A program made the position numbers and the translations under genes. Shown here piece after piece: positions 51,582-62,721 of a stretch of 64,000 nucleotides of DNA. Origin of the DNA: G965233625 sp965233625. Its GTDB lineage: Bacteria; Planctomycetota; Planctomycetia; Pirellulales; Pirellulaceae. The stretch spans positions 7,068,001-7,132,000 of the forward strand of contig OZ247499.1 in assembly GCA_965233625.1 (NCBI GenBank), given 5' to 3'. Numbering within the stretch: the first letter of the stretch is position 1; every line of letters starts with the position of its first letter. The notes below the pieces were generated by a model. That model did no database searches. It worked only from the letters and a program-made list of their open reading frames with translations, and was not told where the DNA came from.

Positions 51582-54500
51582 TTACCAGCGATACTCGATG
51601 GTGATTTGTGTCTCTTGCGGGGATGCCTGTAACGGAACAACGAGGGTCTTGCCGCCGGTGGTTGTTTGAATCATTGCCTTCTGCGGACCCTGGAAGCGAA
51701 TCCGTAGTTTTTTATCTATCACAAACTCCTGCCCGCTGATAGCGGCGATCTCTTTTCCGCTTGCAATACGGAAGGTTACTTCAGGCGGGGCATCCTTCGC
51801 TTTGAACGTCAATCGCCGCCGGAGGAATACGTCGCCCGTGCCCGCGTCTTTGATGTCTGTGATGTAATCCGTGACGGCAATGCCGCTGTATGTATAGCGG
51901 AAGATGGGGCGTTGCTGCTTGTCCAGATCGTAGCCCTGGAACTGGCGGTTGGCTGGCCGGCCTGCGTCTGGCTTCCAGGGCGATGACGGGTTGTCTAATT
52001 CCGGCCCGGCGGCCAATTGCAGAACGTCTGTGCCCAGCGGTCGCACCGTGCCGTGCCCCTGCCCGCGCCAGACGCCGCTGGTTTCTGCGAACCGCCCCTT
52101 CCAGATTGTCGCCAGACGTAGCTGCTGTGCGTCGAAGGCGATGTTGATCTTCTGCGGGTAGCCCACGCCGATGCCACGTTTGCCGATGCCCGGATAGCTC
52201 CGCCGCAGCATGACGGCTTCGTCCGTAGCTAGTAACTCGATGGGTTCACGCGTTAGACCTCGCGGCGTCCGCGCCTGGCGGCCATCCAGCAGATACTGCC
52301 ACAAGGCCTCTATCTGCGCTGTTGCATCGCCCGCCAGGATGTCCTTCCGCATCGCCTTGCCTGCTGGCCAGAAAGCCGGCATGACCGTGTTCTGGTTGAA
52401 CTGACCGGGCGCCTGCATGTAGCGGTAGAACCAGGCATGGTTGAGTCTGTCTGACATCACCGTCAGGTCCAGCGCGGACATGGTCTGTCCGGGTTTCTGC
52501 TGAAAGGTATGACACGCCACGCAGTTCAGCCCGTCGCTGCCCGCCAGTTTGTGGCCCGCATCGCGCATGGCTTTTTGATCTTTCACTTCCGCGAACACAA
52601 CGTCGGGCGCCTTGTCCACCTGCTCAAAGAGCGGTGGAAGATGCACAACGTTGGCGGCGCCGAAAACAGGCATCCGCGTCAGAACATACGGTCGCACACC
52701 CTTTCCCGTTGTCAGCACACTACGCAGCCAGTCGGGCTTCAGTTTGGCGCCAATTCCCGTGAGTGAAGGCGGGATGCGTCCCTGTGGACCAAGGTTCTCG
52801 TTGGTCGTATGGAAGTAGCCGTCGCGTTCTGCACTGACTCCGCCCAGTTCGCCACGTTGATGGCAGGACGTGCAGCGGAAGGTCGTTAGCGAGAGTGAAA
52901 TCTGCTGCGCTGGTTCCAACGGTTCTGCGCCGGCCGATAAGGCTTCGCGGATCGCTTTGGTCTCAGTGTCTTTCAGTTTGTAAACAGGCCACTTTCCAGC
53001 CGTGGAGGAAAGGCAGCCGCCGTCTAGTTTGTCCGCGGTCAGCCCGTGCAGTTCCGCCGCCGGCTGATTCTCCAGCTTGTGACAGGCGTTACAGCCGAGT
53101 TGCTGGAAATACTTCTTGCCCGCGGCAACGGTAGTGACCAGCGGTTCCTGCACCGCAGTTCCTGCGGGCGTTGCGACGGACTTTTGCAGCAGGAAGCTGG
53201 CGATATCGGTAGCTTCCCAATGGGTAAGTTTAAGGTCTGGCATCCGGCCGCCTGGTCGGGCCGCGTGGGGATCTTTGAGAAAGCTGACAAGCCCCTTCAA
53301 GTTGTATTTGCCGCTGAGGTCGCCCATCGCTGCGGAATCTTCCAGCGGTTTCTCAGCGCCCTGTTTGTCACGGGGCGAATGGCAGGCAACGCATCCAACC
53401 CGGTGGAACAGTTCCTGGCCGCGGGCGATGGCTTTCTCTTCTGGTTGCTGGTGGGTGAAGGGTTCTTCAAACTTCGAAGTGATGTACGCCGCGAGCGCTA
53501 TTGCCGCCTGGCTGCGGTCCTTGGAATCCAGTTGCGAAAGCACGTTGGGCATACGCGCGCCAGGTTTAACCTGATGCGGGTCTGTCAGAAACTTCTTAAT
53601 GTATTGCGGGTTTATCCTGCCATCGCCCCACGTTAAATCTGGCGCCTGGTAGGCAGGTGCAGCCACGGCTGGGAGGTCGGCCTGATGGCAGGCCATGCAT
53701 TTGTACTGATCCAGTAGATGCAATCCAGCCAGACGGCCTTGCAGCTTGGCGCCGCCGGTTTCGTGCGGTGTGGTTTCCGCTTGTCGCGGTGCGTCGCGGA
53801 GGTCAATCAGGTAACGCACCAGATCCAGAAAGTCCTGCCGGCTGTTGAGTTCTTCAACCAGCCCGGCCGGCATGATTGAGACTTCGCTGGTGATGAATTC
53901 ATCGATCTCATCCTGCTTGAACGTCTGTGCTTTACCCGTATTGGGATCGACCACAATCACTTCGGCAGCCTTAGGATCGATGACACGCCCCTGATGCGTT
54001 TCACCAGACTGGGTGATCAGCGTGGCGGCGGCGTAACCTTTCTTAATCACCTTGGAGGGATCGAGGATCGCTTCCACCAGATATTCCGCCGTCGCATCGC
54101 GTGGCAGTTGGTTGAGGTTCGGCCCGATCGCCTGATCGTTGCTGTTGTGGCACTTGGCACAGCCCAACTGCTGCTTGGGGAAAATCACGGCGCCACGGAC
54201 ACCGTTGCCTTGCCTGATCGCCGCGGCGGCGAGGGCGGCCACGCCTTCAGCTTGAAGTCTGGGGAGCAGGGCGTATTTACCGGCGAGACGTTTCCAGTAG
54301 TCTTTCCAGTACTTGTCGTAGTAATCCAGGGCAGCTTCTTTGATATGCGGCAGGTCTTCTGCTACGGGGGAATCTGCCGGATCGAAATCTTTCAGATGAT
54401 CTTTCCCGGCCCGTAACCGGGGCGAAACAAACCGCCAGTCGCCGTCGCCCAGCACATCTTTGCATAACGCGGCTAGTTGCGGATCGTACGCCTTCAGCCC

Positions 54501-55415
54501 TTCGCGAGTGTGGATGTGATTGTGGTCGTGGTCCATCGTGCGGTTGGTGTTGTACCAGCACTGCACGCCTTCGGCCCAATACTCAGCGCGGTTCTTGTGG
54601 GCGTAACACTCTTTGGGTCCGCCAAAGAAGATCAGCACTTTGTCACGCAATGTAACTTTAACTTTGGCATTAGCACGCTGCCCATTCACCAGAATGTCAC
54701 CGCCATCAAGCGCCTTGCGCAGCAGGTGCCGTGGCTGTTGAGGGAAAGCTTTGACCAGTTCGTCCAGCAGGCTGACCGGCGTTTTACTGGTTACGCGGCG
54801 GAACCGCTGGGCAGCGCGGCCATCGTTCCAGATGCCTTTCGCCCGGGCGCGCTGAAAGGCATCGTCCAGCCGGTCATTCAATGCCTTGTCGAAACCGGTC
54901 AGGTGGATGACGTGGCCGAATTCATGAATCAGGATGCTCTCTATCTGCATGCCGCCTTCATATTCCAGCACGTCTTCTTCCGCGAAGAGCACCACAGGGC
55001 GCCCCTTCTTCCGCGTTAAAAAGCCGCGTTGCCGCCAGTTGTAGAAGTCTAGTTCTTTGCCCTTCAGATTGCTTTTGAATTGCGGAAGATCCGACGTTAA
55101 TTCATTTACACCGACCAGCACACAGAGCACCTTCTGCTCGCGGATACGTTTTGCGACGTCCGGCCGGATACTACTGAGAAGCTTGTCAAACTGGTACGCC
55201 GTCTCCTGGTGGACCAGGTCGGGTACTTTGTCTGAAGTTGCAATCAGAATGTCGTGAACCAACGTTCCCTTTTTGTAGAACGATGGGTCAGCGTTATACG
55301 TTTCCGCCTGTTCCGCAGTGATCTTTCCTGTTGTGAACCCGGCGCCGTGTAGCGACGTGGCCAGCTGTAGCGTGACGAAAATTGCAGCAATGGCAGTCGC
55401 TGGATAGAAGTTCAT
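51582..55415 (-). CDS. Six-haem cytochrome c protein with metallopeptidase-like domain
   Basis: A 1277-residue secreted protein (signal about 1-24). The N-terminal part has an H-E-F-G-H metal motif (164-168) with a later E-Y-W-A-E (278-282), like the neighbouring gluzincin-type gene, with an S4-like segment between. From about 400, six C-x-x-C-H haem motifs occur at C419, C573, C675, C775, C848 and C965, in planctomycete-type cytochrome c domains. It would be a periplasmic electron-transfer protein or a haem-linked protease-like protein. Gene order suggests a partner role with the next gene. Confidence 0.9.
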   Translation of the reverse strand: MNFYPATAIAAIFVTLQLATSLHGAGFTTGKITAEQAETYNADPSFYKKGTLVHDILIATSDKVPDLVHQETAYQFDKLLSSIRPDVAKRIREQKVLCVLVGVNELTSDLPQFKSNLKGKELDFYNWRQRGFLTRKKGRPVVLFAEEDVLEYEGGMQIESILIHEFGHVIHLTGFDKALNDRLDDAFQRARAKGIWNDGRAAQRFRRVTSKTPVSLLDELVKAFPQQPRHLLRKALDGGDILVNGQRANAKVKVTLRDKVLIFFGGPKECYAHKNRAEYWAEGVQCWYNTNRTMDHDHNHIHTREGLKAYDPQLAALCKDVLGDGDWRFVSPRLRAGKDHLKDFDPADSPVAEDLPHIKEAALDYYDKYWKDYWKRLAGKYALLPRLQAEGVAALAAAAIRQGNGVRGAVIFPKQQLGCAKCHNSNDQAIGPNLNQLPRDATAEYLVEAILDPSKVIKKGYAAATLITQSGETHQGRVIDPKAAEVIVVDPNTGKAQTFKQDEIDEFITSEVSIMPAGLVEELNSRQDFLDLVRYLIDLRDAPRQAETTPHETGGAKLQGRLAGLHLLDQYKCMACHQADLPAVAAPAYQAPDLTWGDGRINPQYIKKFLTDPHQVKPGARMPNVLSQLDSKDRSQAAIALAAYITSKFEEPFTHQQPEEKAIARGQELFHRVGCVACHSPRDKQGAEKPLEDSAAMGDLSGKYNLKGLVSFLKDPHAARPGGRMPDLKLTHWEATDIASFLLQKSVATPAGTAVQEPLVTTVAAGKKYFQQLGCNACHKLENQPAAELHGLTADKLDGGCLSSTAGKWPVYKLKDTETKAIREALSAGAEPLEPAQQISLSLTTFRCTSCHQRGELGGVSAERDGYFHTTNENLGPQGRIPPSLTGIGAKLKPDWLRSVLTTGKGVRPYVLTRMPVFGAANVVHLPPLFEQVDKAPDVVFAEVKDQKAMRDAGHKLAGSDGLNCVACHTFQQKPGQTMSALDLTVMSDRLNHAWFYRYMQAPGQFNQNTVMPAFWPAGKAMRKDILAGDATAQIEALWQYLLDGRQARTPRGLTREPIELLATDEAVMLRRSYPGIGKRGIGVGYPQKINIAFDAQQLRLATIWKGRFAETSGVWRGQGHGTVRPLGTDVLQLAAGPELDNPSSPWKPDAGRPANRQFQGYDLDKQQRPIFRYTYSGIAVTDYITDIKDAGTGDVFLRRRLTFKAKDAPPEVTFRIASGKEIAAISGQEFVIDKKLRIRFQGPQKAMIQTTTGGKTLVVPLQASPQETQITIEYRW

Positions 55416-55463
55416 AAGGGATCGATGTTGATTTTGCGTACTTAGGATACTGGTAGCGTGCGA

Positions 55464-56189
55464 TCATTTGCGGAGCCGGTCGCCCCACACGTTTTGCAGC
55501 ATGCGGTAACCGGCGGGATCGTACTTGGCCAGTTCCTGCCGGACATACGGGAAATAGTCGTTCACGCCGAAGTAAGCTTCCGTGGCTTCTGCAAAGTATT
55601 CCATCTGATTGGTGGCCGCGTAGTGCTGCCGTTTGCCGCCGCGGATATGATCGACAACGCCGTAGTTCTTTCCCGAAGTGGCCGTGTTGTAGGTGCGGAG
55701 AACCTCCGCATTGTCGTATCCATCTTTCAGGAACTGATGGTGGTAGCCGTGGGCAAGTTCGTGCAGCAGCATCCAGGGCTGGTCACGCGTCCACTGTAGA
55801 AAGGTGACGGCGTTGGCAAGCTCCACGCATCTGGCTTTCTGGGGATGCATGTCGTTATCGATGAGCCAGTCCGCATCCGGGTGGTAAGCCATGCATGGGT
55901 GATGCGGTTCATACAGTTCAACCCAGATGCGGATCTTCTGCATCTGGGCGACGCGGGCCGCGGGCACAACGCGTTTGATGCGGTAGAGTTGCACTTCGAC
56001 CTGCCGCAGCGTCCGCGCGGACAGTTCTTTCTGCTTCAGCAGGTCGCGGTGAACGCGCACCGGCCAGCCTTCAATCTTGCGGTCTTCGTACTGGCTCAAT
56101 GGAGCGTAGGTTGGCGGCTTCGCATTTTGCTGGCCGTGACAAAGAGACGCGCCTACTAGAAGGAGTAGCAACGCACGTAAGTAATTCAT
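55464..56189 (-). CDS. Secreted gluzincin-like metallopeptidase
   Basis: A 241-residue exported protein (signal about 1-19) with the zinc motif H143-E-L-A-H147, followed by the third ligand region E197-Y-F-A-E. The shared pattern Y-A-x-x-N-x-x-E-Y is repeated in the six-haem protein immediately downstream, which suggests a duplicated domain. It may process cell-surface proteins or only bind metal. ATG 56189 precedes the signal peptide; a further frame start ten codons up lacks support. Confidence 0.85.
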   Translation of the reverse strand: MNYLRALLLLLVGASLCHGQQNAKPPTYAPLSQYEDRKIEGWPVRVHRDLLKQKELSARTLRQVEVQLYRIKRVVPAARVAQMQKIRIWVELYEPHHPCMAYHPDADWLIDNDMHPQKARCVELANAVTFLQWTRDQPWMLLHELAHGYHHQFLKDGYDNAEVLRTYNTATSGKNYGVVDHIRGGKRQHYAATNQMEYFAEATEAYFGVNDYFPYVRQELAKYDPAGYRMLQNVWGDRLRK

Positions 56190-56333
56190 AGGTAACGCCG
56201 GGCAGCGGACGCTTGGCAATGGAGGCAGAACGGCAAACTATCACAGTAATGCAAATTCAACCGCGAGGAAACAAACACACGATGAAATCGTGGAATGTAA
56301 CATTGCTGCCCAGAGTTCCTTTTTGCAGCAATT

Positions 56334-57728
56334 TCAGGAGATAACGCGGCCGTGCTCCCGCTGGCGGGATGCGATAGCTGGCTGAGAGATGTGCTGCACA
56401 AAGCCCGGATGGGCGGCGATGCTGAGGTGTAGTCGCGAACCGATTACACCGCCGCACTGCAATAGCGAACCGCCAGACGTCAGCCGCATGGCGTTCGATT
56501 TACCATCGGCGTAACGCAGACGCCACTCGTGATTGCGGTAACCCCGCAGGACTGAGCCTTCTTCACCAATCCATGTGCTGCGTTGTAACACCGCGCTGCG
56601 TGGCGTTGGCTGACGGTCTGCGTCGCCGTGTTCCGCCGCGGCGGGCACCGCGCCGATCATCGGGAAGGCGCCACGTGGGGTCCGTACACTTTCGCACAGG
56701 TACGCCAGACCGCCGGCTTCCGCATAAACGCGGCCGCCACGGCGGATATAACCCGCGATGGACTGTTTCATGCATTCGTTGGCCGATAGTTCCGCGGCGT
56801 AAGGTTCGATGTCGCCGTAACCCAGGCAGACCATGTTCACGTCGCCCGGCAGCCGTTCGTCCGCAAGCGGCGAGAAGTCACGGACATCGGCTCCGTGCAT
56901 TTCGAGCAGGTCGACCGTCTCAGAAAAATAACGTGAGAAGGCCGGGTCCCACGCGATTGCCACACGCAGGTGACGTAGCTTTTCGCTCCGTGCAAATAGC
57001 TGCGGCTGCACGTGATGAAAATCGCGGCTGCGGGCGATGTGCATCAGCCGGTCCAGCTTCAGCGTAGGCATCAGACGATCAACCAGCGTGTTAATCAACG
57101 CGCGGCTGGTCCAGGGTTCGGGCGTGCGTTGTGGATCTTCAAATTGAGTTAGATTCATCCGCCCCGTGTTCAAAGAACCAAGCACCGGGGCGCCCCACAT
57201 GGCTTCTAACATAACAGCCAGTTCAGAAGCATGATCCGCATCCCGCGCGCCTTGGATGAAGATGCCATCGATGTCGCGACGGGGCGAGAGCAACTGGCAG
57301 GGCTGAATGCCGGTTGCATCGAAGACGACGATCCGCGGCAGGCCGAGGGTGTAGCACAAAGCGTCAAACGATTGTGCCGCGGTTGGCGCCGGATCGTTGC
57401 TGCCGCGGCGTACATAATTTGCCGCCGGGAACTCGCCGTGAACAATTGAGATATCGGCAGAGCGGGCGCCGTGGGCAAACGCTTCGTGACAGACTTTGCG
57501 CCCCATCAGCCAGAAATCGATGTGGCGGAGTGTCTGCCCGGTCAGATCAGCGGCCGCGTCAACGCGATGGAAATTGCAATGGTTCTGAAAGGCCTGCACC
57601 TGCAAATCCAGGCGACTCAAGGCTTCGTACAACGCCCATTCGACAAGAGGAAGCGTGTTCCGTCCGCCACGGCGTTGTTGCAACTTTGGCGTGATCGCGC
57701 CCAAGGCAAAACGTGGTAGATGCAACAT
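56334..57728 (-). CDS. CobB/CbiA-like protein lacking both active sites
   Basis: A 464-residue protein with the two-domain layout of cobyrinic acid a,c-diamide synthase. The N-terminal P-loop region (ALGAITPKLQQRRGG) has no G-x-G-K-T motif. The C-terminal glutamine-amidotransferase domain has V-Y-A-E-A338-G-G where the nucleophilic Cys is expected, although G-Y-x-x-H400 remains. No other cobalamin genes are nearby. It is likely a non-catalytic paralogue with another role. The ATG at 57728 fits the protein; the frame is open to 57803. Confidence 0.85.
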   Translation of the reverse strand: MLHLPRFALGAITPKLQQRRGGRNTLPLVEWALYEALSRLDLQVQAFQNHCNFHRVDAAADLTGQTLRHIDFWLMGRKVCHEAFAHGARSADISIVHGEFPAANYVRRGSNDPAPTAAQSFDALCYTLGLPRIVVFDATGIQPCQLLSPRRDIDGIFIQGARDADHASELAVMLEAMWGAPVLGSLNTGRMNLTQFEDPQRTPEPWTSRALINTLVDRLMPTLKLDRLMHIARSRDFHHVQPQLFARSEKLRHLRVAIAWDPAFSRYFSETVDLLEMHGADVRDFSPLADERLPGDVNMVCLGYGDIEPYAAELSANECMKQSIAGYIRRGGRVYAEAGGLAYLCESVRTPRGAFPMIGAVPAAAEHGDADRQPTPRSAVLQRSTWIGEEGSVLRGYRNHEWRLRYADGKSNAMRLTSGGSLLQCGGVIGSRLHLSIAAHPGFVQHISQPAIASRQREHGRVIS

Positions 57729-58268
57729 GAAAACCCTCGATAACAGACCGTAACAACTGGCGAAATCACAACTCACCCGCAACCGGCGCCTTACGCCGGA
57801 CAAGCAGCCACGCCAGGGCTACATTGCAGGATGGGCAATCGAAATCCTGCCGGAAACTAGAAAACAGACCCTGCTGCAATGAGGGCGCCGCACGGCGGAA
57901 GGAGGCTCACCAGAGATAATTCGCCCGTTGCTGACCGGGGCGTCGATGATTGTGGCCTGAGTGTTCCGCGGTCGTGGGAGTCGTGAGATGAACTTACGTC
58001 GTAGTGGCTAGACAGGGTTGTAAGAGTACCGTTCATATCGGATGAAAATCTGTCCGGTCCAATGAAAGTGAATGGAATGTTTCGAATGGAGGCGGCTACA
58101 AGTTTCATCGCCAGGGTGTTGATTTCTCCCTCTCGCGACGAAGGCATTATTAGAGCGTGTCGGGCGGTCGTCAATTCAAGAAGATCGAAAAATTAACGAC
58201 GGAAAGATATATGCGGCGATCCACGATAGGCGTAGAAGCCCCTGTTTTCCATGCGTGTCCTCCGCTAG
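57729..58268. other. 540-bp stretch without a convincing gene
   Basis: Between the CobB-like gene start and the end of the HtrA gene. A 105-codon open frame on the minus strand (57857-58174) has an Ser/Thr/Arg-rich unstructured sequence and no ribosome site. I see no terminator or clear repeat; the CobB-like promoter should lie in its left part. Confidence 0.6.
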
Positions 58269-59474
<1,206 letters not shown>

Positions 59475-59714
59475 CGCAATCTCCAATCTGGCGGACCGGG
59501 CATCGAAGGGGCGGGGAGGATAACCGGAACGGCCTGCCGGCTGAAGAGCGATCGACCTATATATGCGAAATGGATTCTGGGGGATGCCCGTACGTGGCGT
59601 GGCGCCTTGCTGGTCTCTGAAGCACGTCCTATAATCCGGCCAAATTCAGCGAAAAGCTCGTGCACCATTTGGGTGCTTATTTCAACGGCCATCAATTACC
59701 AACAGGGAGATCCC

Positions 59715-60740
59715 ATGGCAACTCGCGTCGCAATCAACGGCTTCGGCCGCATCGGAAGACTCACATTCCGCAACTTGATGGCCAACCCCGATAAGTTTGA
59801 AGTTGTTGCGGTAAACGATCTTACCGATAACAAGATGCTCAGCACCCTGCTGAAGTACGACAGCATCCACGGCCGCTACCCTGGCGAAATCAGCTACGAC
59901 GACGAACATCTGATCGTCGACGGCAAGAAAATCAAAGCACTGGCTGAACGCGACCCCGCCAAACTGCCTTGGGGCGAACACGACATTGACGTTGTGGTCG
60001 AAAGCACCGGTATCTTCACCGCCCGCGCCGCAGATGGCAAACCTGGCTACGACACGCACCTGGAAGCTGGCGCGAAGCGGGTTGTGCTGAGTGCACCTGC
60101 TAAAGACGGCGCCGACCTGACGGTTGTTCTCGGCGTTAACGATGACAAGATCGAAGCGGGCATGAAGTGCCTGTCGAACGCTTCCTGCACCACCAACTGC
60201 CTGGCGCCCGTCGCCAAGGTTCTGCACGACACTTTTGGCATCGAATCCGGTCTGATGACCACCGTTCACGCCTATACGAACGATCAGAACGTGCAGGATA
60301 TGCCACACAAAGATCCGTATCGTGCCCGTGGCGCCGCGCAGAACATCATCCCGACTTCGACCGGCGCCGCGAAAGCCGTTGGTCTGGTCATTCCTGAACT
60401 GCAGGGCAAGCTGACCGGTATCGCCATGCGTGTGCCTGTGCCAACTGGTTCGGTTGTCGACCTGACCGTCAACCTCGCGAAAGAAACCACGGCTGACGAA
60501 ATCAACGCAGCGATGAAGGCCGCAGCAGAAGGCCCACTGAAGGGTATTCTGTTCTATGCAACCGACCCGCTTGTTTCGACCGACATTATCGACGATCCGC
60601 ACAGCTCGATCTTCGCATCGGACTTCACCCAGGTCCTGGGCGATAAAGGGAAATTGGCCAAAGTCGTCAGCTGGTACGACAACGAATGGGGCTATAGCTG
60701 CCGCACCGTTGACCTGATTGAGAAACTGGCTGCACTCTAG
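59715..60740 (+). CDS. gap: Glyceraldehyde-3-phosphate dehydrogenase
   Basis: A 341-residue cytoplasmic glycolytic enzyme that oxidises glyceraldehyde-3-phosphate with NAD and phosphate. The Rossmann start VAINGFGRIGRLTFRN, NAD-preferring N-D35-L, catalytic C158 in SNASCTTNC and H185 in TVHAYTNDQ are all present. The C-terminal SWYDNEWGYSCR is invariant. The frame is open upstream to 59166, but the ATG at 59715 with AGGGAG and the family start are clear. Codon use is biased as expected for a highly expressed gene. A strong terminator follows. Confidence 0.98.
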   Translation: MATRVAINGFGRIGRLTFRNLMANPDKFEVVAVNDLTDNKMLSTLLKYDSIHGRYPGEISYDDEHLIVDGKKIKALAERDPAKLPWGEHDIDVVVESTGIFTARAADGKPGYDTHLEAGAKRVVLSAPAKDGADLTVVLGVNDDKIEAGMKCLSNASCTTNCLAPVAKVLHDTFGIESGLMTTVHAYTNDQNVQDMPHKDPYRARGAAQNIIPTSTGAAKAVGLVIPELQGKLTGIAMRVPVPTGSVVDLTVNLAKETTADEINAAMKAAAEGPLKGILFYATDPLVSTDIIDDPHSSIFASDFTQVLGDKGKLAKVVSWYDNEWGYSCRTVDLIEKLAAL

Positions 60741-60804
60741 CAAGCCTTCGGCGAAACCCGGTAGCCCGCGTGCTACTGGCTTCACGCCGTGAATAGTTCA
60801 ATTC

Positions 60805-60848
60805 AAAAACGCAGCGTCAGATCCGTGGCGCTGCGTTTTTGTTTTTTA
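60805..60848 (+). terminator. Rho-independent terminator after gap
   Basis: A perfect 12-bp stem, AAAAACGCAGCG with CGCTGCGTTTTT (60805-60816 and 60829-60840), with a 12-base loop, is followed by GTTTTTT. It lies 64 bases after the gap stop codon. Confidence 0.92.
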
Positions 60849-60940
60849 TGGCCAGGGACTGTTGGCGACGTCTGCCGCAGATTCAATAAATCCGGCCGCG
60901 CGCCGAAGTACCCTCACCACAACATGCACCTCCCCAGAAA

Positions 60941-61228
60941 ATGAGTATGAAATCGCCACGCGAAGTGATGCCGCCTAAAAAGAGTTCCGGCAGTGGAAAC
61001 ACTGGAATTATTGTCGGCGCCATCATCGGCGTCGCCGTTCTCATGTCGATTGCAGGTCTTTGCGGATGCGCTGGCCTGGTTGGCTATTTCGGAGCCGCGA
61101 GCAGCACGGTGGAAGTAGAATCCTATGAGACGCTGGAAGCACCGCGAGAGGTAGAATCTTCAGAGGGCTTCGGTGTGTCCGGTGGATTAGAAATCGAGGC
61201 ATCCGACGCGGCGGGCTCCTCCGACTGA
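60941..61228 (+). CDS. Small single-helix membrane protein
   Basis: A 95-residue hypothetical protein: a short basic N-terminus, one membrane helix (about 22-50; GIIVGAIIGVAVLMSIAGLCGCAGLVGYFG) and an acidic Glu/Ser-rich C-terminal tail. No family is recognised. The ATG at 60941 is followed by a second at codon 3. The context between a terminator and a convergent gene is independent. Confidence 0.6.
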   Translation: MSMKSPREVMPPKKSSGSGNTGIIVGAIIGVAVLMSIAGLCGCAGLVGYFGAASSTVEVESYETLEAPREVESSEGFGVSGGLEIEASDAAGSSD

Positions 61229-61262
61229 AGTAGACATATCAGGCGGTGAAGGCAGATATCTG

Positions 61263-62579
61263 TTAAGCAGCGGGTCCTTCTTCCGCCTGCCCTTCATTGT
61301 CCGAAGACATCATGCATATCAGATAGTAGCCGGGAAAGAAGTTCTCGGCTGCGGTTGTTTCTTGCAGCACCGATTTTTCGACGCCCTTCTCCCAGAGATG
61401 AAAGGTGCCCTGCATAATGTCGAAGCCGTGAATGTTCTTATATTCCAGCTTCTTCCAGTCTTTGCGGCCAAAGAAACCACTGGGCCGGTATTTGATTCCA
61501 TCGGGATCGAATACGGCGTTGTCGGTCCACGGCGCCTCGTCTCCCCGCCCCAGACGCTCCCACATTTCCGACGCGATCACCCGCGCGATATGATCGCGGA
61601 TCATGTCGAATTCTGTGTCGAGCTTCTTCGAATGCACGCTGTAGCTGATTGCTTTCTGAGATTTATCGCGCGGCGTGAATTTCATATTCAGATTGGTGCC
61701 CGTGTACACGCCATTGGTGTAATGACGCGTGACGCCGTACTGAAACGAAGCCACGTCCGTGTACCGCAGTTCCCGCGATCCCAGCAGACCATCGGAAAAC
61801 ACGCCCCGCGACTGGCAGCGGAAAACACGCCGCGAACTTGCATACGCGCTGATAAAAAAGGTTGGCACCAGGGCGCAGGCGATCCCGGCGATGATCAGGA
61901 ACGGCACAGGCTCGCGATCGGTGACGGCCAGCACCAGCATGACCGGAATGACCAGCATGCTTCCGACACCTAAAATCACTAGCATTACGATAGTGGCGAA
62001 CGAAGCCTTGCGCTCGAACAGGACGTGCCCCAGTCCGTCGCCGTCGTCGGTGATGTCATTCGCTTCAACGATGGGGCCCAGGATGAGTTCCAGGACGAAG
62101 GCGTTTTTGGAACTGACGGGCGTCTTCAAAATGGGATCGTTTACGCCACGCCGCCAGACACAGACATTACCATCGAAAACGTCGATCCGGGCCAGGTCTC
62201 CCATCGACGAAACGTCTTCCTGCTGACCGTTCAGGACGGTCAGGCTGCCGCTGTCCAGCGTCCAGTTCTTCCCTGAAAGCTTCATGCCCGCGTCGAGCGC
62301 CTGTCTGGCGCGTGCGGCGTAATTCTCGCTAAGGCGACGGATCAGATCCGCATGAGGATCGTATTCGCCCGGCTTCAGTTTGTCTTTGATCGCAATTTCT
62401 TCATCGCCCTGCGGCCCGGCGACGTGAATGACGAACGTGCGATTGACGTGTTTCAGAACGCCGGCGCTGTGTTTCTCCGTGGTATCCAGGCTGACGCTTA
62501 CAACCTGATCGTCCTCATAGCGGCGGACGCCGCGACGGTCTTCGACCTCGAAGCCGTTGTCTTTGTCAGTAATCTGCAT
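61263..62579 (-). CDS. Membrane hypothetical protein
   Basis: A 438-residue protein. The N-terminal 180 residues are soluble (VEDRRGVRRYEDDQVVSVSLD), then two membrane helices (about 200-255; FATIVMLVILGVGSMLVIPVMLVLAV, PFLIIAGIACALVPTFFISAY) separate a C-terminal soluble part with PH-like strands (CQSRGVFSDGLLGSRELRYTDVASFQYGV). No function is evident. The ATG at 62579 with GGGAAG upstream is preferred to a start at 62648. Confidence 0.75.
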   Translation of the reverse strand: MQITDKDNGFEVEDRRGVRRYEDDQVVSVSLDTTEKHSAGVLKHVNRTFVIHVAGPQGDEEIAIKDKLKPGEYDPHADLIRRLSENYAARARQALDAGMKLSGKNWTLDSGSLTVLNGQQEDVSSMGDLARIDVFDGNVCVWRRGVNDPILKTPVSSKNAFVLELILGPIVEANDITDDGDGLGHVLFERKASFATIVMLVILGVGSMLVIPVMLVLAVTDREPVPFLIIAGIACALVPTFFISAYASSRRVFRCQSRGVFSDGLLGSRELRYTDVASFQYGVTRHYTNGVYTGTNLNMKFTPRDKSQKAISYSVHSKKLDTEFDMIRDHIARVIASEMWERLGRGDEAPWTDNAVFDPDGIKYRPSGFFGRKDWKKLEYKNIHGFDIMQGTFHLWEKGVEKSVLQETTAAENFFPGYYLICMMSSDNEGQAEEGPAA

Positions 62580-62721
62580 AGCGGAGCTTCCCGGAGAGAG
62601 GGACACCAGGTCTGGAAAAAGCAGAGATAGGTAAGCAGGGGATGTCAAACTGTTGTCATACGCAACGACTACATTTTACAGAGGATAAATGTTCGCGACC
62701 TCATCATCAACGGAGTGAAAC

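Noticed and set aside
57857..58174. 105-codon minus-strand frame in the gene-poor stretch
   Set aside because: Ser/Thr/Arg-rich, no ribosome site, no recognisable motif.
59682..60785. Long (367-codon) open frame antisense to gap
   Set aside because: It mirrors the strongly biased codon use of the GAPDH gene, which is unmistakable on the plus strand.
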